Shown here piece by piece: positions 1 through 5,784 of a DNA stretch of 10,422 nucleotides. The first letter of the stretch is position 1, and every line of letters begins with the position of its first letter. The notes under the pieces were generated by a model. The model saw only the letters and a list, made by a program, of their open reading frames with translations. It did no database searches and was not told where the DNA came from. The translations under genes were made by a program, and so were the position numbers. The stretch is taken from NCBI GenBank assembly GCA_029933635.1, contig JAOZNS010000083.1:1-10422 (forward strand). Direction: 5' to 3'. The stretch comes from Candidatus Zixiibacteriota bacterium (GTDB taxonomy: Bacteria > Zixibacteria > MSB-5A5 > SM1-73).

Positions 1-43
1 AAAAGCCAAACTATTTAATCTCTCACCTCAGCTCTTAACTAAC

Positions 44-625
44 TTATCGACCCGCATGGGCTTGGCTTTTTGCTGCTGAGGCTTGACTCAGCACATCCTT
101 TCCGTATTGGTATCCCTTGTCGAAAGCTTTTAGGTTCAACTCTATCAGTTTCTCTCTGAAGGAACTTTTAATTGCCTTTTTTGCGGATTCGGGTCTGATC
201 AATTGAGTCACCGCGGTAAAGAAGCCGAACATGACGATATTAGCCACTATTTTTGCCCCCATCTCTTCAGCGAAACGGGTGGAAGGGATGGCAAAAACTT
301 TAATTCCCTTTTTTATCCGCTCTGGCTTGACCAGATCATCGTCAATTATTAGAGTCCCACCCTCTTTTATATTCTCACCATGTTTGGTAAATCCTTCCTG
401 CGACATCGCTACCACCACCTCGGGAACGGTGACATAAGGATATAAGACCCTTCCATCGGAAATCACCACCTGAGAGCTACAGGCGCTTCCCCTTGCCTCC
501 GGTCCAAAGCTCTGAGTCATGGTGGCTTGCTTTCCATCGTAGATGGATGCCGCCTTTCCTAAAAGGTATCCAAAACGAATCACTCCCTGCCCACCGAATC
601 CGGTTATTCTTAGCTCAGTCAGCAT
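44..625 (-). CDS. korC: 2-oxoacid:ferredoxin oxidoreductase, gamma subunit
   Basis: This is the gamma subunit (193 aa) of a cytoplasmic four-subunit 2-oxoacid:ferredoxin oxidoreductase, which oxidatively decarboxylates a 2-oxoacid with CoA to acyl-CoA while reducing ferredoxin, or runs in reverse. Visible family hallmarks are the N-terminal glycine-rich GFGGQGV (residues 9-15) and QSFGPEARGSACSSQVV (38-54), the usual gamma-domain signature. Length is normal for a separate gamma subunit. The ATG at 623-625 has GGAGGT five bases upstream and overlaps the end of the beta gene by 7 bases, so translation is probably coupled. The last dozen residues are an Ala- and basic-rich tail with no recognised role. 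It is the last operon gene visible here. The substrate (2-oxoglutarate versus branched-chain 2-oxoacid) cannot be fixed from sequence alone; the Kor name is the likelier choice. Confidence 0.9.
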   Translation of the reverse strand: MLTELRITGFGGQGVIRFGYLLGKAASIYDGKQATMTQSFGPEARGSACSSQVVISDGRVLYPYVTVPEVVVAMSQEGFTKHGENIKEGGTLIIDDDLVKPERIKKGIKVFAIPSTRFAEEMGAKIVANIVMFGFFTAVTQLIRPESAKKAIKSSFREKLIELNLKAFDKGYQYGKDVLSQASAAKSQAHAGR

Positions 626-1503
626 CGGGGACCTCCATGTGGAACAAATTTATCCTTTAGCCTCTGTTTGAGCCAATCATTATGAGCGTCCAAAAAGGTG
701 GGTCTTTCCCGATCGATGAATTTGCCCACGATGATCTTTTTCTGAAATTCAATATCCAGCTCCCTTGTATCTGCACCATGTTTGATTACGCTATTGTCAT
801 GATAGAACTTCATCAGGTCCAGACCCGTGCCCAATTTATTTCTGCGGGCGTAGATGGTGGAACAAGGACAGACGATTTCAACAAGGGAGAACCCCTTTTT
901 GTTCAGTGCCTCCGTCATCGAGCGGGCAAGCCTTCGCACATGCAGGGCGGTCCAGCGAGCAACATACACCGCACCACAGGATGCGGCCAAATGGGGTATG
1001 TTAAAAGGCTGTTCAAAATTACCATAAGGGGAGGTGGAGGTGTTAGCGGTAAGCGGAGTGGTGGCGGCAACCTGTCCGCCAGTCATGGCATATATGAAAT
1101 TGTTGATGCACAAAACCACAATATCCATGTTCCTGCGGGCGGCATGGATGAAATGATTACCTCCAATGCCCACGATATCTCCATCTCCGCTGAAGACCAC
1201 CACCTTAAGCTCCGGATTGGCCAGCTTCAATCCAGTGGCAAAGGGAATAGCTCGCCCATGAGTGGAATGAAAAGAATCCAGCTTTATATAGCCTGCAATC
1301 CTGCCGGAACAACCTATCCCAGAAACCACACAGACTTTTTCCAAAGGGATTTCGGTCCTTTTTAAAGCTTCGGCAAAGGCAGTCACCGCGGTTCCTATTC
1401 CGCAGGTGGAACACCAGATATGCGGAATGCGATCCATCCGCAACAAGGACTCCATGGGATGTTCTGCCACCTCAACCGGTTGAGCTGTTGCAGTAGCTTT
1501 CAT
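619..1503 (-). CDS. korB: 2-oxoacid:ferredoxin oxidoreductase, beta subunit (TPP-binding)
   Basis: The beta subunit (294 aa) carries the thiamine pyrophosphate site and one [4Fe-4S] cluster. The TPP motif begins at GDGD (107-110), continues through GIGGNH (112-117) and ends in NN at 134-135, followed by YAMTGGQ (138-144). Probable cluster ligands are C31 and C34 in WCSTCG, C65 in GIGCSGR, and C212 or C214 in VCPCS. The loop FHSTHGRAIPFATGLKLANP (79-98) is typical of KorB. The ATG at 1501-1503 has AAGGAGG seven bases upstream and overlaps the alpha stop as ATGA. The first 20 or so residues form an extension without recognisable motif. The family is certain. Assignment to 2-oxoglutarate, rather than pyruvate or branched-chain 2-oxoacids, rests on overall motif similarity and gene order. 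Confidence 0.92.
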   Translation of the reverse strand: MKATATAQPVEVAEHPMESLLRMDRIPHIWCSTCGIGTAVTAFAEALKRTEIPLEKVCVVSGIGCSGRIAGYIKLDSFHSTHGRAIPFATGLKLANPELKVVVFSGDGDIVGIGGNHFIHAARRNMDIVVLCINNFIYAMTGGQVAATTPLTANTSTSPYGNFEQPFNIPHLAASCGAVYVARWTALHVRRLARSMTEALNKKGFSLVEIVCPCSTIYARRNKLGTGLDLMKFYHDNSVIKHGADTRELDIEFQKKIIVGKFIDRERPTFLDAHNDWLKQRLKDKFVPHGGPRC

Positions 1504-2657
1504 TTTACCGCCTCCTTAATAGCATTATATATGTCCTCCGGGTCATGCACCCATCCTCCTCCATGTGGAACCAGAAACGTCTTAGCCTTTCCGGCAACGC
1601 ATCTTTGCACTTCATAAAATAGCTGTCCGTAGTTCATCTCCACCACCACAAAAGCCTTAACCTTGTTTGCCAGTTGCCGTACCCTTTTTTCAGGGAAGGG
1701 CCACACTATGATTGGTCGAAGAAGCCCAACTTTTATTCCTTCCCTTCTGGCCTTCTGAAGTGCGGGGATTGAGACACGGGAGCTTATCCCATATGAGAAG
1801 ATCACCACCTCCACGTTCTCCATCTCCATCTCTTCTAAATCCTGTAACTCATCTGCATGCCGTCTGATCTTCTCCACCAGTCTTCTCACCAGCTTCTCCT
1901 GTGCCTGCCAGTTCATTACCGGATAACCTTTCTCATCATGGGTCAGACCGGTGATGTGAATTTTATACCCATCCCCAGCTTTGACCATCTCTGGCACCAG
2001 ATCCTTCCCCGCTTTGAAAGGCAAGTATTGATCCGGAGGAAGTTTGGTATATCGACGAGGATAAAGTTCTATCTCATCGGCCTTGGGAATTACCACCTTT
2101 TCGGTCATATGACCTACACATTCATCTGTCATCACCATGACCGGAGTCCTATATTTCTCGGAAAGGTTAAAAGCCTTTATTAACAATTCGAAGCACTCCT
2201 GGGGTGAGTTGGGGGAAAGCGCAATGATCTCATAATCTCCATGAGAACCCCAGCGTGCCTGCATCATATCTGCCTGTCCAGGGAGCGTGGGAAGACCGGT
2301 GGAGGGTCCTCCTCTCTGAACATTTATCACCACACAGGGGGTCTCCAACATCGCCGCCAGCCCGATGTTTTCCATCATCAACGAGAAACCGGGACCGGAG
2401 GTGACGGTCATAGATTTGACCCCTCCCCAGGCAGCTCCCACCACGGCTGCCATAGAACCTAACTCATCCTCCATCTGAATGAAAATTCCTCCCACTTCGG
2501 GAAAGCGTTCGGATATTCTCTCTGCCACTTCAGTGGAAGGGGTGATGGGGTATCCTGCCACGAAACGACAGCCCGCAGCAATTGCCCCCTCCGAGCAGGC
2601 ATGATCGCCATCTAAATAATGCTCCCCGGTCAAAACCCCTTTAGGATCAGCTTTCAA
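1500..2657 (-). CDS. korA: 2-oxoacid:ferredoxin oxidoreductase, alpha subunit
   Basis: The alpha subunit (385 aa) contains the pyrimidine-binding domain that completes the TPP site at the alpha/beta interface, and the CoA-related transketolase C-terminal domain. Diagnostic motifs are GYPITPSTEVAE (35-46), QMEDELGSMA (61-70), TSGPGFSLM (86-94) and RGGPSTGLPT (115-124). Length fits the separate KorA/VorB type, without the fused gamma domain found in some relatives. The start is TTG at 2655-2657: AGGAGGT lies about eight bases upstream, the N-terminus matches family starts, and the next in-frame Met is at residue 62, inside the conserved domain. It overlaps the 3' end of the ferredoxin gene by 11 bases and the beta gene by 4. 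The rarer start codon may tune its level relative to the other subunits. Confidence 0.92.
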   Translation of the reverse strand: MKADPKGVLTGEHYLDGDHACSEGAIAAGCRFVAGYPITPSTEVAERISERFPEVGGIFIQMEDELGSMAAVVGAAWGGVKSMTVTSGPGFSLMMENIGLAAMLETPCVVINVQRGGPSTGLPTLPGQADMMQARWGSHGDYEIIALSPNSPQECFELLIKAFNLSEKYRTPVMVMTDECVGHMTEKVVIPKADEIELYPRRYTKLPPDQYLPFKAGKDLVPEMVKAGDGYKIHITGLTHDEKGYPVMNWQAQEKLVRRLVEKIRRHADELQDLEEMEMENVEVVIFSYGISSRVSIPALQKARREGIKVGLLRPIIVWPFPEKRVRQLANKVKAFVVVEMNYGQLFYEVQRCVAGKAKTFLVPHGGGWVHDPEDIYNAIKEAVK

Positions 2658-2976
2658 CTTTGTCTACCTCCTGCACAGGTTTTTTGGTTTTTGTCTTCTT
2701 CTTAGATTTTTCAGTCACAAATATGGCAAATTCCGGACAGAGCATCTCACAAAGTCCACAGAAGACGCAGGTGTTCTCCTTAGCCACATAAGGGGGATGA
2801 TATCCCTTGGTATTGAATTCGGTCGACAGCTCAAGCACATCCTTGGGACAATATTCCACGCAGAATCCACAACCTTTACATCTTTCTTTTATGATGTGAA
2901 GCTCACCGCGGGGAACCTCCAGTTTATCAGCATCTAAAGGTTTCCGCCAGAATTTTCCCATCGAGGGGGAAGTCAT
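2647..2976 (-). CDS. korD: 2x[4Fe-4S] ferredoxin, delta subunit of the 2-oxoacid oxidoreductase
   Basis: This is a 109-aa bacterial-type ferredoxin with two complete CxxCxxCxxxCP cluster motifs: C33, C36, C39, C43 and C70, C73, C76, C80. As the delta subunit it would pass electrons from the TPP/Fe-S site of the alpha-beta pair to soluble ferredoxin. The sequence around the first cluster (IKERCKGCGFCVEYCPKDVL) is characteristic of KorD and VorC rather than of free ferredoxins. A 22-residue N-terminal arm precedes the domain, and a Lys-rich C-terminal tail follows it. The ATG at 2974-2976 has GGAGGTGA just upstream and forms an ATGA overlap with the stop of the preceding small gene. Membership of this enzyme is supported by its place directly before korA. 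Confidence 0.93.
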   Translation of the reverse strand: MTSPSMGKFWRKPLDADKLEVPRGELHIIKERCKGCGFCVEYCPKDVLELSTEFNTKGYHPPYVAKENTCVFCGLCEMLCPEFAIFVTEKSKKKTKTKKPVQEVDKVES

Positions 2977-3272
2977 AATCTCACCTCCGCCAGAAGTTGA
3001 AAGAAGGATCTGTCACTAAACTTCACTTCATCCAAATAAAATAAATTCCATTCTCTTTTAGTCAAGTTATATTTTTCACAAACTCCAGAGGCATAACATA
3101 GTTCATACGTCTTTGCAGGAAAAAGATTGGGCAAACGACAAGGATGGAATCTCTTTTTATCCTCTATTTCAGGGTGTTTTTTCAGGCAATCATCTCCTCT
3201 ACAAACGATCTTTATTCTGTGTCTTTCTAAGAAATGGCGAAAGTTAAAGAATGTCCACAATTCACTTGACAT
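2973..3272 (-). CDS. Cys-rich small protein of unknown function, first gene of the kor operon
   Basis: A 99-aa protein that I do not recognise. It has five cysteines (C24, C29, C45, C59, C65), two in a CRGDDC arrangement and two in CYASGVC, with histidines at 33 and 43. This spacing could bind a metal or Fe-S centre but matches no family I can name. Aromatic residues are frequent (FF, W and Y throughout) and no signal peptide or membrane segment is seen, so it is probably cytoplasmic. The only Met in frame is the chosen ATG at 3270-3272, which lacks a clear Shine-Dalgarno. Its stop overlaps the korD start as ATGA, which supports it as a real, co-translated gene. Possible roles are an assembly or accessory factor, or a redox sensor for the complex; these are guesses from context only. 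Confidence 0.7.
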   Translation of the reverse strand: MSSELWTFFNFRHFLERHRIKIVCRGDDCLKKHPEIEDKKRFHPCRLPNLFPAKTYELCYASGVCEKYNLTKREWNLFYLDEVKFSDRSFFQLLAEVRL

Positions 3273-3306
3273 AAGACCAAGTTGGACCTTTTATTTAAAT
3301 TGATCG

Positions 3307-3316
3307 AAATCGATTT
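3307..3316. promoter_or_regulatory. Perfect 10-bp palindrome in the divergent intergenic region
   Basis: AAATCGATTT lies midway between the divergently transcribed kor operon and the 3376 gene, inside an AT-rich stretch. A regulator binding here could affect both directions. No confident -35/-10 pair was found on either strand, and short palindromes of this kind occur by chance in AT-rich DNA. Confidence 0.25.
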
Positions 3317-3375
3317 TACGCCATTAACAAATAGAATTACCCAGAAAAGATAGCTACAGAAGAACAATAAATCTT

Positions 3376-4467
3376 ATGGGTATTTTCATGAAAGGAGCAC
3401 CCTTATTATTCACGGCGGTGCTCGTTTTGAGCCTCATATCTCTATCAGTGTGCACCGGTAAGCATCAGAGGCAACAGGCTGAATTCGATAAGTTAAACCG
3501 CCTTATTGACTCTGTGACCAATACATCTATGAAATCCGGCAGATATACGCTTGCTTCTGAGCTGTTTGAAAGATTGTCCACCATAAGACGGGCTGAGGGG
3601 ATAGATTCCGCCCATTCCATTTTATTTGCCTTCTTCGATCGTTTGCATCCTGAGGTTAGAATCAGCGACTCGTTGGCAGTGCTTCAAACGATTGAGTGGA
3701 TTTACAATTGCTTTACCATGATGGACTCAGGTGGAGTCTTTTTTACCAATGGTGATGCGGACACCTATTCCGCCTGGTTTCTCCAATATGTAGAAGGGAT
3801 GCGGCCGGACCTAATTATCATATCCTTACCATTTTTGATGGGACCAGACTACCGTGAAGCTCTAAAGAACAACATCCGCACACGAAGAGCTCTGAATCTA
3901 TCGGAAACGGACAGTCTTCCCCTTCCACCCTCTACTGACCAAACCCAAGAGGCGCTTATAGATATAATCCTCCATATGATCGAACAACCCAGGTATCCTC
4001 CGATTTATTTGGCACCGCGCTGTGGAGTTGAGAGCCGACTTGGTGAACATATTGTTTATCCGGGTCTGGTATATGCCTATCAGGACTCCATTCAGCCAAA
4101 AAGTCAAATTCTTGACCACCTCCTCTCCAAGCTCACCAAAAGCTGGCAACTTCGCTATGCTTCAAAGGGATTTTCCAAGGATAAGCGTTATGCATCTCGA
4201 GTGGGGGTGACTCAATACCTAACTCTGCTATTACACATTTTACCAGAATTCGAGAAACAGAGACGTTATCTGGATATGGATACACTATTTACTTATTTAG
4301 AACCTGTATTAGGGGAAGAATGGCGTTTCTCTGCGCTCAGATATAAATATTGCCACTCAAAGGAGAAGGATTGTCGACGGTATTTGAAAAAATTGAAACG
4401 CTACGCCATCCGACATCCAGATGATTTCCAAGTCCAGGCAGTGCTTAAAGAATTAGAGAACCAATAA
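3376..4467 (+). CDS. Probable exported protein with a DUF2723 C-terminal-like domain
   Basis: A 363-aa protein with an N-terminal hydrophobic signal (residues 8-25) ending in LSVC at C26. This resembles a lipobox, but Val at -1 is atypical, so lipidation is uncertain. Residues 122-152 (FFTNGDADTYSAWFLQ, then EGMRPDLIIISL) match my memory of the signature in the soluble region after the membrane helices of DUF2723 proteins. A second match is YLAPRC (211-216) followed by YPGLVYAY (228-235), equivalent to their EGLVYRL segment. Here this domain has no DUF2723 membrane part. The C-terminal third is helical and charged. It would act in the envelope; no enzymatic residues are recognised. The start could be ATG 3376 or ATG 3388; neither has a good ribosome binding site, and both leave the signal intact. 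It is divergent from kor and is followed by its own spacer. Confidence 0.8.
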   Translation: MGIFMKGAPLLFTAVLVLSLISLSVCTGKHQRQQAEFDKLNRLIDSVTNTSMKSGRYTLASELFERLSTIRRAEGIDSAHSILFAFFDRLHPEVRISDSLAVLQTIEWIYNCFTMMDSGGVFFTNGDADTYSAWFLQYVEGMRPDLIIISLPFLMGPDYREALKNNIRTRRALNLSETDSLPLPPSTDQTQEALIDIILHMIEQPRYPPIYLAPRCGVESRLGEHIVYPGLVYAYQDSIQPKSQILDHLLSKLTKSWQLRYASKGFSKDKRYASRVGVTQYLTLLLHILPEFEKQRRYLDMDTLFTYLEPVLGEEWRFSALRYKYCHSKEKDCRRYLKKLKRYAIRHPDDFQVQAVLKELENQ

Positions 4468-4495
4468 AAATGCATGGCTTGTATTCAATCTCCAT

Positions 4496-4513
4496 AAAAT
4501 TTTTGCAAATTTT
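4496..4513. promoter_or_regulatory. A/T-only inverted repeat before the attenuator promoter
   Basis: AAAATTT (4496-4502) and AAATTTT (4507-4513) are perfect inverted repeats around TTGC. The element sits immediately upstream of TTGACA, where an AT-rich UP element would contact RNA polymerase alpha subunits. It could also be a weak terminator for the upstream gene, but the stem has no G-C pairs. Confidence 0.3.
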
Positions 4514-4515
4514 CC

Positions 4516-4543
4516 TTGACAAGGAAACAATTTGTGTTTTATT
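4516..4543 (+). promoter_or_regulatory. Sigma70-type promoter of the attenuator/ABC operon
   Basis: The -35 element TTGACA (4516-4521) is a perfect consensus. After a 16-base spacer, TTTATT (4538-4543) matches four of six -10 positions. Transcription would start near 4550, about 45 bases before the leader ORF and about 225 before the ATPase gene. It is preceded by an AT-rich tract. The spacer and -10 are only fair, so a different -10 register is possible. Confidence 0.6.
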
Positions 4544-4593
4544 GCGTAGTAAGATGAAACGTTGAGTAGATCCAGACTGAATAGAGGTGGCTA

Positions 4594-4692
4594 ATGGGGT
4601 TTAAACTGCTTTTCCTTAATTGTAATTGTTCGATCCAGGGGATTACTGTGCCCATTTTCGTCTACGCTTTTGGACGAAGGAGGCTACTCTGA
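4594..4692 (+). CDS. Leader peptide of the ABC operon attenuator
   Basis: A 32-codon ORF that starts at ATG 4594 and ends in TGA at 4690-4692. A strong Shine-Dalgarno, AGAGGTGG at 4583-4590, precedes it at suitable spacing, which is better than for several long genes in this window. The peptide starts MGFKLLFLNCNCS and ends FGRRRLL. Two Cys codons alternate with Asn codons at positions 9-12. Three consecutive Arg codons, CGA AGG AGG, lie at 28-30. The last two sense codons and the stop form the beginning of the antiterminator 5' arm, so a ribosome finishing the peptide would physically block antitermination. The placement between promoter and terminator, rather than peptide sequence, is the main evidence; no homologue is recognised. 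What stalls the ribosome (an amino-acid shortage or a ribosome-targeting drug) is unknown. Confidence 0.6.
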   Translation: MGFKLLFLNCNCSIQGITVPIFVYAFGRRRLL

Positions 4693-4739
4693 ATAGGATA
4701 TTTGGCAAAGAATCTAAAACCGTGACCTATCCAGAGTAG
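4684..4739 (+). promoter_or_regulatory. Antiterminator helix (arms 4684-4697 and 4726-4739)
   Basis: CTACTCTGAATAGG at 4684-4697 pairs with CCTATCCAGAGTAG at 4726-4739: 13 Watson-Crick pairs and one A-C mismatch (4692 with 4731). The 3' arm takes four bases from the terminator left arm, all of its loop and three bases from its right arm, so forming this helix prevents the terminator. The 5' arm overlaps the leader peptide stop codon. Confidence 0.65.
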
Positions 4740-4753
4740 GTCACGGTTTTTTT
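4716..4753 (+). terminator. Intrinsic terminator in the leader of the ABC operon
   Basis: CCGTGACCTA (4720-4729) pairs perfectly with TAGGTCACGG (4737-4746). Four A-T pairs extend the stem to 14 base pairs around a 7-base loop, and it runs into seven T residues (4747-4753). It stands only 20 bases before the ATPase start codon, so it must be read through, or bypassed by antitermination, for the exporter to be made from the 4516 promoter. Confidence 0.92.
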
Positions 4754-4773
4754 ATTATAGGGAAGGAAAAAAC

Positions 4774-5784
4774 ATGAACTGGGCTATAGAAACCTTTGAT
4801 CTATGCAGAACCTTTAAGCTAAAGAAATCAAAGAACAAAAAAGGAATCGGAAACAAAGGCGAGAAATTAATTGCGCTGGATAACGCCAATATAAAAATTC
4901 ACCAGGGTGAGCTATTTGGACTTCTGGGACCCAACGGTGCAGGGAAGACCACCTTGATAAAGATTTTATCCACCTTGCTTTTGCCCACATCGGGCACAGC
5001 TTTTGTGGATGGGATAGACGTGGTAAGGTATCCGGAAAGGGTCAGAAGAAGGATCAATATGGTTTCAGGGGGCGAGCATTGCGGCTATGGGATCTTAACG
5101 GTCAGAGAAACTTTATGGATGTTCTCTCAGTTCTATGGCATCTCAGGTGAGGTGGCTTTTCGGAGGATAGATCAACTTCTTGAGATTTTGAAAATGGAGG
5201 AGTTCGCCAAAACCAAGATCGGAAAGCTCTCCACCGGACTCAGACAGAAGCTGAATTTCATGCGGGGCTTCGTATGCGATCCCAAAATAATGTTCTTGGA
5301 TGAGCCCACCTTGGGTCTGGATGTGCAGATCGCCCGAGATGTTAGGGCTTACATAAAAACCTGGATGAAGGAGAATCCGGAAAGGACTGCCCTTCTGACC
5401 ACCCACTATATGGCAGAGGCAGAGGAGCTTTGCGACCGGGTGGCCATAATTGACAAGGGCAAGGTGTTGGTCTGTGATACTCCTCAAAATCTTAAAAGAT
5501 CTTTAGCAAAAGAGGCGGTGTTTCATATAGAGATTCCTTTGCTGGTTAATGGAATGGAGAAGCTCAGCAAAATTCCAGGTGTCAAACAATTTGCCTACCA
5601 GCACAAAAGCCATCTGGGGAGAACTGAGTTGAAATTCATCCTGGAGGAGGAATCAGCCATCTCCAACGTGACCGAGGTATTGAGCAGCAACGGCTCCAAG
5701 ATAATCTCCCTTTCCAAGATGGAGCCAAGTTTAGAAGATGTGTTCGTGGCCTTGGTGGGAAGAGGGCTTAAGGATGAAAACTGA
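4774..5784 (+). CDS. ABC-2 type exporter, ATP-binding protein
   Basis: This 336-aa nucleotide-binding subunit powers an ABC-2 (DrrA-like) exporter at the cytoplasmic membrane face. Motifs are Walker A GPNGAGKTT (52-60), signature LSTGLRQ (152-158), Walker B KIMFLDEPTLGLD (171-183) with catalytic E177, and the switch H211 in TTHYMAEAEE. The Q-loop Gln expected near residue 100 appears to be replaced by Gly in INMVSGGE, a variant I recall in a subgroup of these ATPases. Residues 13-32 form a Lys-rich insertion, and a DUF4162-like C-terminal domain follows residue 240. The ATG at 4774 is preceded by AAGGA at 4763-4767, just after the terminator U-tract, so expression should depend on the attenuator. 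The gene overlaps the next one by 11 bases. The transported substrate is unknown: drug, lipid and polysaccharide exporters all use this family. Confidence 0.93.
   Translation: MNWAIETFDLCRTFKLKKSKNKKGIGNKGEKLIALDNANIKIHQGELFGLLGPNGAGKTTLIKILSTLLLPTSGTAFVDGIDVVRYPERVRRRINMVSGGEHCGYGILTVRETLWMFSQFYGISGEVAFRRIDQLLEILKMEEFAKTKIGKLSTGLRQKLNFMRGFVCDPKIMFLDEPTLGLDVQIARDVRAYIKTWMKENPERTALLTTHYMAEAEELCDRVAIIDKGKVLVCDTPQNLKRSLAKEAVFHIEIPLLVNGMEKLSKIPGVKQFAYQHKSHLGRTELKFILEEESAISNVTEVLSSNGSKIISLSKMEPSLEDVFVALVGRGLKDEN

Larger units (their letters stand above)
4550..4753 (+). promoter_or_regulatory. Transcription attenuator leader RNA of the ABC exporter operon
   Basis: The expected transcript from about 4550 to the U-tract at 4753 contains four ordered segments, as in ribosome-mediated attenuators. 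Segment 1 (GAGTAG, 4564-4569) can pair with the start of segment 2 (CTACTC, 4684-4689). Segment 2 (4684-4697) can pair with segment 3 (4726-4739) over 14 positions with a single A-C mismatch. Segment 3 overlaps the left arm, loop and right arm of the terminator hairpin (4716-4750), so the two structures exclude each other. A local hairpin (4655-4663 with 4672-4680) and a helix between 4593-4598 and 4651-4656, which includes the leader start codon, are further possible folds. A translatable 32-codon ORF runs into segment 2. A ligand-binding riboswitch using the 4564-4569/4684-4689 helix as P1 is the alternative, but I recognise no known aptamer class. Confidence 0.65.

Noticed and set aside
1..70. 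Inverted repeat AAAAGCCAA (1-9) and TTGGCTTTT (62-70) around the end of the gamma gene
   Set aside because: Nine bases with a 52-base loop, partly inside coding sequence and without a T-tract in the right place for termination of the minus-strand operon.
682..1365. Long open frame on the plus strand opposite korB (227 codons)
   Set aside because: It is antisense to a gene with complete catalytic motifs, has no ribosome binding site, and its translation is low-complexity Gly/His-rich sequence resembling no protein.
4583..4690. Resemblance to a lysine riboswitch (AGAGGTG near the 5' side and GGAGG-CTA near the 3' side)
   Set aside because: The conserved core, such as CGCCGAAGC and the GGCTGAAAGG segment, is missing. 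The AGAGGTGG is better explained as the Shine-Dalgarno of the leader ORF, and GGAGG falls in its Arg codons. T-box signature sequences are also absent.
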